DNA of 64,000 nt. Origin: Paracentrotus lividus (taxonomy: Eukaryota; Echinodermata; Echinoidea; Camarodonta; Echinidae). The translations under genes were made by a program, and so were the position numbers. Positions 34,262-45,792 of the stretch are shown one piece after another. Where the stretch lies: NCBI GenBank assembly GCA_940671915.1, contig CALNVZ010000649.1:2680472-2744471 (forward strand). The letters run 5' to 3'. The stretch's first letter is position 1; each line of letters starts with the position of its first letter. The notes under the pieces were generated by a model. That model was given only the letters and a program-made list of their open reading frames with translations. It was not told where the DNA came from and did not search any database.

Positions 34262-34770
34262 CACTGCCTAATAAAGTCGAATCTCATTGGAACATGAAAT
34301 CTGTTTGACAGTCTTAGGAGAAATTTGACTTATGAGAGGTGAATAACACATGTGTCTTATATAATCAGGACTGAAAAAATTGTCTTGTCTTGTCTTGTTG
34401 AATACTGCACTTGAACGCCTCAAAGAGGCTATAGACGTGCAGGCCATTCAATCACTGCCGCTATTTACTTCTTTTAATTAGCTGTTTTTTAAATGGAGCT
34501 AGATCAAGGGCATTTTTAGTGATAGGAGAAAGTGAAATTCCACTCTTCAATTGTGCGGAGGTAGAGGGAATATTTACAACAATCCTTATTTGCTCTGATT
34601 AAATTGAAGTTTAAGTCATGAGACTGTCTGGTTATTCTGGTTGTTGGCCTGGTGGATGCTTTGGAAGTAATTTGGTTTATGTTACGTGGGGCTTGTCAAA
34701 TTGCTTTGACTTAAGTTATAATTTTACTTATAGAAGGTCAACTTATGCAGAGTTGACTGTATTGTAGAGG
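34262..34770. repeat. Dispersed inverted repeat with internal insertion
   Basis: CTGCCTAATAAAGTCGAATC at the left and AAGGTCAACTTATGCAGAGT at the right match the 12010-12190 element. About 300 bp in the middle (from about 34370, after a TTGTCTTGTCTTG run) is absent from that copy and is a probable secondary insertion. Confidence 0.6.
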
Positions 34771-35046
34771 TCCTTTATGGGTACCCCACGAACAGAGTGC
34801 AGTCCCACATATATGCCTCACGATTGTCAATGCAGAAATTGCCTCCCTTTGCATTGAGCCCAATGCAATGCAGAACAATAGATTTTCAGTAAATATTACC
34901 TTTGACAGGTTTTCTATTCAAAGAGGAACACTATTGCACTAATACATTGGGACATGATAAATTCAACTACCATAAAACGTAAAAATATTGATTAATCTCA
35001 CATTGTTACACTCTTAAAAAGAAAAGTGCAAATTGGGATCAAAGAT

Positions 35047-35195
35047 GGTGCTAGTGCAGTTTGGTATCCCCTACACACCACCCTAGCCTACCACTCTACC
35101 CTAACCCTAGTGCTTGGGGGTGGTAGTCGCCGTCAACCCTATCCCTTCACGTAGCAGCATACCCTCGCGGCTGGATGCTAAACTGCACTAGCACC
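35047..35195. mobile_element. Inverted-repeat MITE, GGTGCTAGTGCAGTTT ends
   Basis: Perfect 16-bp ends (GGTGCTAGTGCAGTTT / AAACTGCACTAGCACC) bound a 149-bp element. The interior has CTACCCTAACCCTAG-type phrases. Related TAGGGTTTA segments lie near 2155 and 11135. Confidence 0.75.
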
Positions 35196-36089
35196 TCAAA
35201 AGTTCTACATGAATTGAGTGCATTATTTATACTAGTTTGCCCCTTTTTTCACAAGTTGTTTTTCCACAAAAGTTCAAAATTACTTTTCATGAAAAGTTAG
35301 ATGATGTTCAGGATTATTTTCAGGAATGATTTCAGACGACTGTTAGGGAATTTTTTATTTTTATGTAGGAATACCTACCTTGAATATATAGATCTATCTT
35401 TTGGTCGTCTACATAATTCATAAAATTGAAAAAAAAAAAAAAATCAATCCCCCCAAAAATCAGGGAATGTGGGATAGCGAGGTAGATTCTAGATCTACAC
35501 AGCTCAGCTACACACATAGTGACATACACACACTCAAGCCATTTAGGATATTCATTTCAAAATAATTTATTAACTTAATGCCGCTATAAAATTTTGAATC
35601 TATCATGAACTTCAGCCTTTATAAATTATGACATCAACAGTCAGTGGCACATTACTACGACTAGCCCGCACACGAAGTGTGGCGGCGTCCCGGGGCTAAG
35701 TGGCACAGTGCAGTGTTCGTGCTGCAGGATCCAACACAAAATTGAGCAGGTGGGACTGCATGCAATTATCTTGTGAATAACTTCGTCTTCAAATATCAAT
35801 AACAGACATATGGTACGTCTGATATAACATCGAATTCAAGATAGAACATGAGGAGAACATAAAGAACAAGAGAGGAGCTAAAATCTCAACATACCCAAAG
35901 AATCATTTTAGTATCATACGCCAAGTGCTAGCATGTTAGTTGTGAAGTGTAAACTGCAAAGCCACATGCACGTCCAAAGGTCAATAAACTTTCGCACAAT
36001 ATAAACTTTGCCATGATGATTGACGTCTCTTGTAATGAATATTATGTGGCCGGGGCGCGTAGTAGAGCGGTTTAGCCGAATAATTGTGC

Positions 36090-37170
36090 AAATTTTGACT
36101 AAAGCATGAAATTTCTACCAATGATAGTACATGCCATAACTTTCATTTTAAGATCGGGAGGTAAGTCAGGTTTGACCTCTGATGACCTCCAGAGGTCAAT
36201 GACCTTCAAATATCAAAATATTGATATTTTGCGTCAATTCTCTGGGAATGGCATGATAATAATGAACGAACATGCATTTTATGTTACAATCAAGGATTAT
36301 GGTGGTATCTCAATTCGCAGAGACGTCTCCGAGACTTTTTTCCGTTGCAGAGACGTCTCAGAGACGTTTCCGCGACAATTTTCAGAACTGTCTGAAAGCT
36401 TTAAAAAACAGTCCCAAATCTGTATCCAATACTCGCGGGACGTTCTGCTACAAATCTAGACCACGTGACAAATCTTCCACAAGTCACGAGGATCTCGGAG
36501 ACCACTCAGAGACGTACTCGCGACAAGTGTCAAAACCGTCTCCAAGCCGTTTCCAAACTGTCTCAAATAGTCCCATATCTGTCTCAATTTAGTTTCTGCC
36601 ATTCCCGCGACTCATGAAACTTCACGGGGACTGAGGAGACGTCTCGGAGACGTCTCTGCGACAAGTTTCAAACGGTCTCCAAGCCGTTTCCAAACTGTCT
36701 CAAATAGTCCCATATCCGTCTCAATGTAATTTCCGTGATTCCAGCGACTCATGAATCTTCGTGGGGACTGAGGAGATGTCTGGAATACGTTTCGGGGACG
36801 TCTCTGCGACAAGTTTCAAAACTGTGTCCAATTAAGCCGTTTCCAAACCGTCTCAAAGTAATTTCTGCGAAGTGGGATACCACCATTAGTAATTATAAAC
36901 AGGGTTTTATATTTGAACTCTGAAACAATGAAAGGTCAATGGCCTCTCGAAACATCAAAATATAAATATTATGTGCATTATTGGTATTAAAGGAGGACAT
37001 TGCTATAATATAATTTTTTTTTTTTTTTTTTTTTTTTTTAATGAGACCATTCTTTCCAAGCAACTGATACTCAATTACAGTTCTACCTTTCACACCTGAG
37101 GACTGTAAAAGGTTATTGACCTCAAAATATAAAAATATTCATATTTGCGCTGTTGTTATTAAAATTTGGG
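36090..37170 (+). repeat. Diverged tandem repeat, GACCTC-palindrome units
   Basis: Three units carry GAGGTCAATGACCTTCAAAT or a variant near 36190, 36925 and 37105. Each is followed by ATATCAAAATATTGATATTT-like sequence. The first unit is split by the element at 36300-36885. An inverted relative is at 39100-39320. Confidence 0.65.
36300..36885. mobile_element. Element with GAGACGTCTC-rich interior, copy 1
   Basis: The ends TGGTGGTATCTCAATTCGCA and (complement) TGCGAAGTGGGATACCACCA bound it. The interior has about three units of 150-180 bp with AAGCCGTTTCCAAACTGTCT and repeated AGACGTCTC palindromes. It carries no coding signal; the long open frames are by-products of the repeat. Confidence 0.75.
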
Positions 37171-37234
37171 TAATTCCATTTACAATCTACGTATTTCGTC
37201 TGTTGCAGTTTCACTTTTGCAACTTTAATCATTG

Positions 37235-37355
37235 GTAGTTATCAACAAGTTTATACCCTTTGTTTTGCGCCTTGGGTGCATTTTAGGCAGAAAACAGCGC
37301 TTTACAAATTTAGAAATATTGTTATTATTACCACTATTATGATTATTATTATTAC
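37235..37355 (+). repeat. 3' tail of a CR1/L2-like LINE
   Basis: TTTTGCGCCTTGGGTGCATT, then CAGCGCTTTACAAATTTAG and an ATT-rich run match the tail at 29410-29490. No coding part remains. Confidence 0.6.
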
Positions 37356-37592
37356 AATGGTTGCCTAAGGTCAAAGGTTGCCTAATAATACTATTACAGT
37401 CATAGCCACGTCACTCTAATAAAAGACAATACGTCTTCCAGTAGCTGATGGCGAGGAATTTTCATATTCTTACTCATACGCCGTTCTCCTGTCGAATCCG
37501 ACTTGATGAACCACATGACATCCCATATTCTCACTAGAAGGTGGATGTTTTGGCAGAGGCTGTACCGAAGGGGGTGGGAAGGGGCAGAACCG

Positions 37593-37740
37593 ATGTTGTC
37601 ACACGGGACCATCGGGGGTTTTAGTCCTCGAGGATTGTATCCCTAAGAAGTTAAACCCCGACGGCTTGTTCTCGAGTCGGGTTCACACGGTGTGTTTATC
37701 CTCGAGGATAGTTATCCTCGAGGATAAGTTAGAGGATCGA
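37593..37740. repeat. CCTCGAGG palindrome cluster
   Basis: TCCTCGAGGA occurs three times, beside TTCTCGAGTC and two ACACGG phrases. It looks like a small inverted-repeat element whose limits I cannot define. Confidence 0.45.
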
Positions 37741-37805
37741 TGATCGGAAGTACAAATTGTATTTAGCGTGCGCTATATATTTCCCCGTACTATACAAAAA
37801 TCTAT

Positions 37806-38643
37806 CGTCGTGAGAGCATCTGATGCCGAAATTTCTCTGAGAAAATTGCTAAAAACCTACAAGGTACGTAAAACTTACGGCATTTTTTTACCCTGATGTA
37901 AAATTGGATATTTCACAAAATGTGATGGTGAAAGAGAGTTTGAGGGGGTAACCTCAATTGTTTGTATATTTAGTAAGCTTATAGTTTCATTTTGATCATA
38001 CTAGCGTGTACAGGTCAATTTGTTGTAGTGAAGGGGTGCAATGTGGCATTGAATGCTTGTCTGACATAGCAACATTAGTGCAGGTAATATGGGCAGTCCT
38101 AAATGGCGGAAATGATTCTGGTTCTTAGTATAGGGATGAGGCATCAATCTCTTTGGTACGATTTTTTGGGTATATTCACAGTATTATTATAAATAACTAT
38201 AAGGCCTATATTGATTTGTATAATGAAAAGAATATTAAAGTAATATATTAAAAAAGAAATAATATGCAAAATACAAAACAAAGAAATATATAGTCAAAGT
38301 ATTTACTAAAGGTCTTATAATTTCAAATCATATCTTAAAGTTAACGATTTTCAACATTTTAAGCAAATTCCAGACATACTAGAGTCATTGTAGTTTTTAA
38401 AAAATACATTAAATACATATGCCCATATTACCTGCATATGCAGTTAATATGGGCACTTTGGTGATGACGTCAACATTTGAATATTGCAGTCAGGGGTGTT
38501 GGTGATAATTGTTTTTCTTCACAATAAATGTTAGAGCAGTAGTTATTGATTCATATAAACAAAGATTAGACTGTGTGTAATTTTGTAATTTTATGCAAAT
38601 TAGGCAAATAATCTTAGGGGGCCCATATAACCTGCATGTACCC
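37806..38643. mobile_element. TA element family M2, member A, left-truncated
   Basis: The right end reads CCCATATAACCTGCATGTACCC next to TA. Internal copies of the end motif occur at about 38079 (CAGGTAATATGGGCA) and, inverted and direct, at about 38421-38456. The backbone aligns with member B (42473-43452), for example GATGTAAAATTGGATATTTC. The left end is missing. It abuts the truncated element at 38644. Confidence 0.68.
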
Positions 38644-39099
38644 TATCTCACTTCGCGGAAACTATACTTTGAGACTAATTTGAGACGTTTTAGAAACGGC
38701 TTGGATACGGTTTTGAAACTTGTCACGGAGACGTCTCCAAAATGTCTCCAAGACGTCTCCTCAGTCCCCGCGAAGTTTCGTGAGTCGCGGGAATCGCGGA
38801 AACTACATTGAGACGGCTTTGGGACTACTTTGAGACAGTTTGGAAACGGCTTTGAGACGGTTTTGACACTTGTCGCAAAGACGTCTCTGAGAGGTCTCCG
38901 AGATTCCTCGTGACTTGTGGAAGATTTGTCACGTGGTCTAGATTTGTAGCAGAAATGTCTTGCGAGTATTGGAGACAGATTTGGGACAACTTTTTTTTGT
39001 TTTGAGACAGTTCTGAAAATTGTCGCGGAGACGTCACTGAGACGTCTCCGCGACGAAAACAAAGTCTCGGAGACGTCTCTGGGAATTGAGATACCACCA
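38644..39099. mobile_element. GAGACGTCTC element, copy 2, inverted and truncated
   Basis: The right end GGGAATTGAGATACCACCA matches copy 1. The left end begins at TATCTCACTTCGC, so its outer TGGTGG is missing. Member A of the M2 family ends exactly there, which fits an insertion at the TA of this terminal repeat. Confidence 0.7.
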
Positions 39100-39320
39100 C
39101 AATTCTTGAGTGTAACATGAAATGCATGTTTGCTTCATTTTTATCATGTCATTCACAGAGAAATAATGCAAAATATCAATATTTTGATATTTAAAGGTCA
39201 TTGACCTCTGGAGGTCATCAGAGGTCAAATCTGACTTACCTCCCGATCTTAAAATGATTGTTATGGCATGTACTACCATTGGTATGAATTTCATGCTTTA
39301 GTCAAAATTTGCACAATTCG
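39100..39320 (-). repeat. Inverted copy of the 36090-36299 repeat
   Basis: The minus strand repeats the left-arm order: GTCAAAATTTGCACAATT, then the GAGGTCATCAGAGGTC and ATATCAATATTTTGATAT phrases. Together with 36090-36885 it makes a fold-back structure spanning about 3.2 kb. Confidence 0.72.
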
Positions 39321-39606
39321 CCTAAAATTTGGGGCTAAACAGCTCTACTAGCGGCGATCTTTGTAAACTTTTTCAACCTTTGTAAACATTTTCAATGTTT
39401 CATTCCTCTGGTCAGGGGCGTAGACAGCGGGGGGGATGGGGGGGATGCATCCCCCCCAACTCAAAAGGTGGGGGGGATGGCATGTACAATCATCCCCCCC
39501 CACTTTTCACGGGTGATATGTATTTTTTTAAAGGCTGAAATGTGCTTTGCACACTCCTTTTTCTTCCACGGAGCTCTAAAAAAATTCGCTCGCGCTTCGC
39601 GCTCGC

Positions 39607-39645
39607 ACATTATTATTATTATTGGTATTATTATTATTATTATTA

Positions 39646-39683
<38 letters not shown>

Positions 39684-39801
39684 GTTATTATTATTGTTAT
39701 TGGTATTATTATCATTATTATTATTATTATTATTGTTATTATCATTGTTATTGTTATTATTATTGTTATTATTATTATTGTTATTATTATTGTTATTGTT
39801 A

Positions 39802-39877
<76 letters not shown>

Positions 39878-39890
39878 CATTATTAAATCT
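39607..39890 (+). repeat. ATT-type microsatellite
   Basis: About 280 bp of (ATT)n with scattered ATTGTT and ATTATC variants lies inside the hAT-like element. Long homopolymer reading frames on both strands here are artefacts. Confidence 0.95.
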
Positions 39891-40204
39891 AGATTAATTA
39901 TTTCTATATCTATTATATATTTATTTATTATTTAGGCCTAAGCCTATACTTATTTTATTATTTCCAGGGAAATTATTTTGTTTTTCTTCCTAGAGCTCTA
40001 TTTCTATTAGTCTTTTATTATTTATATTTACCGTATATGTTTATTTTAATTTTATTCATACTTATAATTGTATTTTTAATAATAATAATATTTGCAGAGG
40101 TATATAAGAGGTTTAGGCCTATGCAGCTCTCGGTATATTTTGCAGAATAACCCCTTTGTGGATACAAAATCGGGCTCCGGCCCCTAAATTGCTTCTTTTT
40201 TTTT

Positions 40205-40980
40205 AGCTCGCGCTTCGCACATAAACCCTTCTGGTACGGCATATTTGTTTAATTTCTTATTTTTATTATGCAAGCCTTGTATATTTGCTGAGGTTATTCG
40301 GCGCAACCCCCAAAATCGGCCCTTTTTTGCCCCTTCTTTGTGTGTATAGATACAAAAAAACACCTTTCGTTTACCTCAAAATTTTCCGCTCGCGCTACGC
40401 GCTCGCCTGGAATTGTATATTTGCTAANNNNNNNNNNNNNNNNNNNNNNNNNNNNNNNNNNNNNNNNNNNNNNNNNNNNNNNNNNNNNNNNNNNNNNNNN
40501 NNNNNNNNNNNNNNNNNNNNNNNNNNNNNNNNNNNNNNNNNNNNNNNNNNNNNNNNNNNNNNNNNNNNNNNNNNNNNNNNNNNNNNNNNNNNNNNNNNNN
40601 NNNNNNNNNNNNNNNNNNNNNNNNNNNNNNNNNNNNNNNNNNNNNNNNNNNNNNNAAAAAAAAAAAAAAAAAAAAACCCTTGTTAACCTCAAAATTTGCT
40701 CGCGCTTCGCGCTCGCCTGGAATCATATATATTTGCTGAGGAAATTCAACACAACCCCCAAAATCGGCCTTTTTTTATCCCTTCGTTGTGTGTATAGATA
40801 CAAAGAAAAAGCACAGGCGTCTCGTTTACCTCCAAATTTTCAGCTCGCGCTTCGCGCTCGCCTGACAAATTATATTATGTGAGGAAATTCGGCGCCACCC
40901 CCCCCAGCTACATTTTTGCCCCTTCTTTGTGTGTATATACAAAAAACACCTTTCGTTTACATCAAAATTTTGGCAATATG
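40205..40980 (+). repeat. Tandem GCTCGCGCTTCGCGCTCGC units
   Basis: Units of about 150 bp repeat in this order: CTCGCGCTTCGCGCTCGCCT, ATATTTGCTGAGG, the CCCCCAAAATCGGCC phrase, CCCTTCTTTGTGTGTATA and CACCTTTCGTTTACCTC. The core is kept better than the spacers. The assembly gap falls inside. Confidence 0.8.
40428..40655. other. Assembly gap (228 N)
   Basis: Undetermined bases fall within the tandem GCTCGC repeat, the kind of place where assemblies break. The true copy number is unknown. Confidence 1.
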
Positions 40981-42091
40981 AGTCTCTGGACCACAATCAT
41001 CCCCCCATATGAAAACGTTTGGGGCTTCTTTCTAGGAAAACCATTTTCACGCACCGATTGTCAATGGAAGGAATGCCCGAAAAACGGAATTTTGTTGAAT
41101 ATACTGGAATAAAAAAAAATCGGGAAGATCATTTACTTAGTTACACAGGTTTTATGAGGGTTAATGTATATAAAACAAATAAAACCTTGGGAAGAATATT
41201 TTTTTACCCCTAACCCTCGCGTTTTGAGCTTTTAAAATCTCCCATTTTAGTCATTTTGGGTCGTTTTTCTGTGTGAAAATGATAATTTTGGTCAAACAGC
41301 AGTCACTAAAAGCTTTCTGTAAAATTCAGCAGCGCATCGATTTCCTAGTTACGCTGAGTGAAGTAAATATATTAATTTCTCTTCCACATGATTTTAACTT
41401 CTTTGTGATTGGTCAATATTTCCCCCGCGTTTTTGATATATAAAAAAAAATATCATGATAAAATACTTCGATCCTGACTGCACAGCTTGCACTCTCCTTT
41501 TACACGGTCTTTATTCAGGGCATTGTTATCGCGATATCGACGGTCAGACGTAGAGAGAGTCTATACCAGTACACACATTTCCCGTAAGATTCTTTCTGGT
41601 CGTTAGTGCACTGTAGTGGAACTGTGCGTGTTTGGTATAAAAATAACACTGTCCTTTTTGATGTTCACGTTTCAATGGCCCCCCCCCACATTCGAGGACC
41701 AGTCTACGCCACTGCCTCTGGTTACGATGTGACTATATATCCCCCTCTCATATCGATCATGACAACCCGAACCAAGAAATCAACCATGGGAAAATGGAGA
41801 AATCTCCATGATGGATGGGAGGAAGGACCCGTGGGTGGGGCCTGGGCCTAGTTTGCAGGCACAAACCCATGTTGTTCGCTTACTAGGGTCTGAAGTTTAG
41901 AACTAGATACACCCGTGTAATATAGCTTCTCCCAACAAGACACAGACAGTGAGTATGGAGACTAGTCTCCACTCTAGACTGAAATTTGTTTAAGTGTCAA
42001 ATTGAGTCTGTGCTTGCAGACTAGCCTGGGCCGGGGGCCGGGGAGCTGGAGGGGGAGGGCGTGCAGCCGAATATATTCAAGGAATCACTTA

Positions 42092-42256
42092 CAGGGGCCG
42101 CGGAGCGTTTTTTAAAGTGGAGGGGCTGAGCCGAGGGTGGGGGCTGAACAGGCTAAAATCACTAATCTACGGTCATTTTTGCGTTTTTGTACACGTTTGC
42201 CGACAAAAGTGACGGAACTTGGCCCCGGCCACCAGCCCCCAGCTCCGCGGCCCCTG
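42092..42256. mobile_element. CAGGGGCCGCGGAGC element with 5-bp TSD
   Basis: Perfect 15-bp ends, CAGGGGCCGCGGAGC and GCTCCGCGGCCCCTG, lie within ACTTA duplications (42087-42091, 42257-42261). It is 165 bp and non-coding. Confidence 0.78.
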
Positions 42257-42472
42257 ACTTAAGCCCTATATATTAACATAAGACCTTTAATCAAAGGGGT
42301 GTACCGTAATCTTATTATGACGATGTCATAAAATAAACCAGTAGAGTGCAACACCCCTGCACCCCTGCACAAACTTCGGCTTTATTAAATTTTAACAATT
42401 AGGTATACCATCAGGCCCTGAACGTTTGGAGCCCAGTAGGAAAAAGTGCCCTAAAACAGAATAATGTTGGTA

Positions 42473-43452
42473 GGGTAGATGTAGGGAATAGCGGACAGTA
42501 GGGAATATCGGACGGTCACCACATGTTCAGCCCTAGCTGCCAACATAAGATCAACTGAGTTGAAATACCGGCATCTATTGGTCAGGTGGTCTGTCTGGGA
42601 AGGTTGAATGCTGTATTCGACAACAACAAGTGAGAAATCTCCGAGAAAACTACCAAAATATGTCAAGGTAGGAAAATTTGCAGCCTGAAAAATGGCCTGA
42701 TGTAAAAATTGACATTTTAGAGAATGTGATGGTATAAAAATAGAATTGGGGCATGACCTCTATTTCATGCATTATGGACATGTGTGGAGGGTGGGCCAAA
42801 CGTGTATGAAGTGTTTGCACTGTACAAAGCCTGTGTATTGGGGTGGCAGTTTGTTGAAAAGTGCTAGTCAGTCATTTTTTTGTGTAGGGAATACCGGACA
42901 CCACATTGACGGTTGTTTGTTTTACTTCCGGGTTGAGTTGCTAAGCATGTATATCAAATAGTATTGCATATATAATGTATTATATGTATTTATTAAATTG
43001 TTTGACAATTTTGAAATGTCTATTTCTCTTTATTATTATTGTGATATGTCATGATCTACATGAGATATAAAGTTATTCTGAGTGTTTTGAAATTTTGTAG
43101 TAAAATGCATATAATCTTCTAAAAATAGATAATGTTATAAAAAATCAATACAAACATGTTAAGTTGATAGTTTACATTCAAATCAGTGCTTCCAGACAGA
43201 TCTTTATACAAAAAAGGGGTTAAAACATACTGTCCGGTATTTCCTACACTGTAGGGAATGCCGGACAATTTACCATGACGTCATTATTTGCATATAACTG
43301 CCTCAACCAATATTTGATTACCTCAATTTTTTTGGAAAATAAAGTTGAATGATGTAGCTAAGCAATGATAATCTCTTTTTTTGTGATTTTATTGTTTTCA
43401 TGTCCTAATTAAGCAAATGAGCTTACGTGGCCGGTATTCCCTACATCTACCC
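42473..43452. mobile_element. TA element family M2, member B, complete
   Basis: GGGTAGATGTAGGGAATA and its complement form the ends, flanked by TA. The core TAGGGAATAxCGGACA recurs at about 42503, 42885, 43231 (inverted) and 43252. It is about 980 bp and non-coding. It aligns with member A apart from the changed motif. Confidence 0.78.
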
Positions 43453-43604
43453 TACTATATAGGCCATGCACATAAGGCACTGTATAGATCCAAAATTGGA
43501 CTTTCAGATTTTTGTGGGCCACCCGTTCAAAAATTGTGGAATACGCCGCGGTAGGGCAAAACTGAGACCAATTCCAAATTGTGTCAAATATGTCATCATT
43601 AATA

Positions 43605-44480
43605 TGCGCCGTATCGGGGGGGGGGCTTTCCGGGCCGGGCTTCCCGGGTAGGCGCGCAGGTGGCGCTGAAAGAGGAGGGGAAAAGGAGGAAAGGGAAAAG
43701 AAAAAAGGGGGAAAAAAAGAAAACAAAGAGAAAGGGAAAAAAGGGGGGGGGGAAAGAGGAAGCAAGAAAGAAAAAAAAAAAAAAAAAAAGGAGACAGAGA
43801 GGAAGGGAAAGAAAAAAAAAAGAGGGGGGGGCAAATTGAGCTTAAATTTTAGGGGCACAAATCGATCATAAATTAAGAGGGGCGATAATTCGACAGTAAA
43901 GTAAGGGGCGCCAAATTGGCTTGAACGTAGGGGCGCCAAATCGACCTTAAATTAAGGGGGCGCCTAAATCGACATTAAACTACGGGGGCTCCAAATTGAC
44001 CTGAAACTTAGATGGGCGCCCAAATTATACCATAAACTATTAGGCGCCAAATCGACATTGGGGCGCCAAATCGACATTGAACTTAAAGGGGCGCCAAATT
44101 GAGCTTAAACGTAGGCGCGCCAAATTGACCTTAAATTTAGGGGTACCAAATCGATCATAAATTAAGAGGGGCGATAATTCGACCTTAAAACAAGGGGCGA
44201 ACAAATTGACCTGAAACTTAGGGGCGCGAAATCGACCTTAAACTTAGGGGGGCGGGGGCAAATCGGCATTACACTAGGGGGCGCCAAATTGACCCGAAAA
44301 CTTAGAGGGGCGCCCAGACTCGACCTTAAACTAAGGGGGCGCCAAATTGAGCTTAAACATAGGGGCGCTAAATTGACCTACTGTTTCGCCTGGCGCGGGG
44401 GGGCGCGCATTTTTTGAAAAGTACAAAGGGCGCCAAAATCACGTCGGGCCCCCGGTGCGCTAATCCTGGATACGCGCCTG
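43605..44480. mobile_element. G-tract element with 34-bp minisatellite
   Basis: The right end is TCCTGGATACGCGCCTG, the complement of a CAGGCGCG-type terminus. The left end near 43605 (GCGCCGTATCGGGG) is a diverged match. The interior holds a purine run (43670-43830) and about 16 units of about 34 bp with GGGGCGCCAAATTGACCTTA from 43840 to 44400. Confidence 0.6.
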
Positions 44481-45417
44481 ATTATCACAGTCAACAATCC
44501 CACTCACTCGCTCACCCACTCGAGTCAGCCAGCAATCCATATTTATTTATTTTTTTTTATATTTTTTTATATTTTTATTTTTTTGTTTATTTTTTTGTTG
44601 TTGGGGGGGGGCGAGGGTCGGAGGGGAGGAGTGGGGGCAAAAGACCCACATTCCCGTTTTTAAACACTTTTTTAATTTTGAGTTTTGGGTGTGGGTTAGG
44701 GTGGGGTACGGGCGGGCGGGGGCGCCAGGCCCTACTCAATGGGAATTGGCCTATTGGGTCCCCGCAAGATCCACCCATGAGAGAAAAAAAACTTTCTATT
44801 TGCCACTGACGGACTGTCTCAAAGAGAACGGAATTAATATAAGGCCTACTCCAGTATTCAATAAGATAAGACATGGCACTAGTTTCCAGTAGCTACACTG
44901 GCAGTAGGCCTACCCCACTGGACCCAACCCCCCCTCCCCCCTCCCATCGATGGCCAACAATAACATGGAAGAGGGAAAAAAGGGGAGAGATTTAATTAAG
45001 AAACAGGACGAGATATCCAAAGTGAATTATGCAGACAGGGCGGCGGGCGAGATGATGATGGGGAGGGAGAGGGGAGGGGGGGGGGGGTTGGTCCCGAAGA
45101 TGGCCGAATATCGAGTGTAGTTAATTCAGGCTGTATAATTAATTCAGTTCACTGTTATATTAGGGGTGGGCAAACAATAAAAGTTTTAAACAGGTGGATT
45201 TTATGGCCATTTTGGCTGCTGAACGCGAATCCGACAATCATTATGACCTACGACGAAGTTTTATATTGGTTCCTGCTATTTCTTTGAAAAATGGCGGGAA
45301 AGGGGCTTTTGGGCCATATTTTCACTGTAATCCTCTTTAAATTAATATGTCATGTCTCTCTATAATATGTTTTTGAAGATGTTGTGTCAAATTTTGGTAT
45401 GTTTTGGCTTTATGCAA

Positions 45418-45792
45418 GGGCGGCGATTTCATGTCACGACTGGGGGGAGGGGATGGAAACACCGGAAGGGAATAAAGCGTCCCAAAGATAAATGCATTGT
45501 ATACATTGTATATCCAAAATTCAAAATAGACCTACTTCGCACATTATGCATAATGACAATATTTGAGAGCGCAAAGCGCGAACCGAAAATTTTGCCTCAT
45601 AACATATCAACATTTAGCATTGTATTTGACATACATTTTGCCTCTTCATTAGCTTCACTTGCTGATCACTAAATAAAAAAATTGTTAGGCTTTAAAAATC
45701 GAAGGGGGGACGATCCCCACAAAAAACAATGTGTTCATTGTCCACATTCCCGGTCGTAAAAGTAAACGCCCCCCCCCCCCCGGATCGCCGCC
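45418..45792. mobile_element. GGCGGCGAT inverted-repeat element
   Basis: GGGCGGCGATTTC, then ACTGGGGGG, on the left is answered by CCCCCCCGGATCGCCGCC on the right. It contains GAGCGCAAAGCGCGAACC, the same palindrome core as elsewhere. It is non-coding. Confidence 0.55.

Larger units (their letters stand above)
39413..41714. mobile_element. hAT-like element with 8-bp TSD
   Basis: The ends are CAGGGGCGTAGAC and (complement) GTCTACGCCACTG. CCTCTGGT is duplicated at 39405-39412 and 41715-41722, the hAT pattern. The 2.3 kb contain an ATT microsatellite, several GCTCGCGCTTCGCGCTCGC repeats and the assembly gap. No transposase is visible. Confidence 0.85.

Noticed and set aside
36106..36592. Serine/arginine-rich protein
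   Set aside because: The frame follows GAGACGTCTC tandem units in an inverted-repeat element, and both strands give similar frames.
39461..39935. Open frames encoding poly-Ile, poly-Leu or poly-Tyr
   Set aside because: They come from the ATT microsatellite read in different frames.
40285..40882. Frames running through the N gap
   Set aside because: The bases are undetermined and the flanks are repeat DNA.
41606..41851. Small coding region ending GKWRNLHDGWEEGPVGGAWA
   Set aside because: Its first half lies inside the hAT-like element. No family is recognised and no splice partner is seen.
43409..43939. Pro/Phe-rich membrane protein on the minus strand
   Set aside because: It is produced by a purine-rich low-complexity run inside a G-tract element.
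43840..44400. CRISPR array
   Set aside because: The units are contiguous and diverged with no unique spacers, and the genome is animal.
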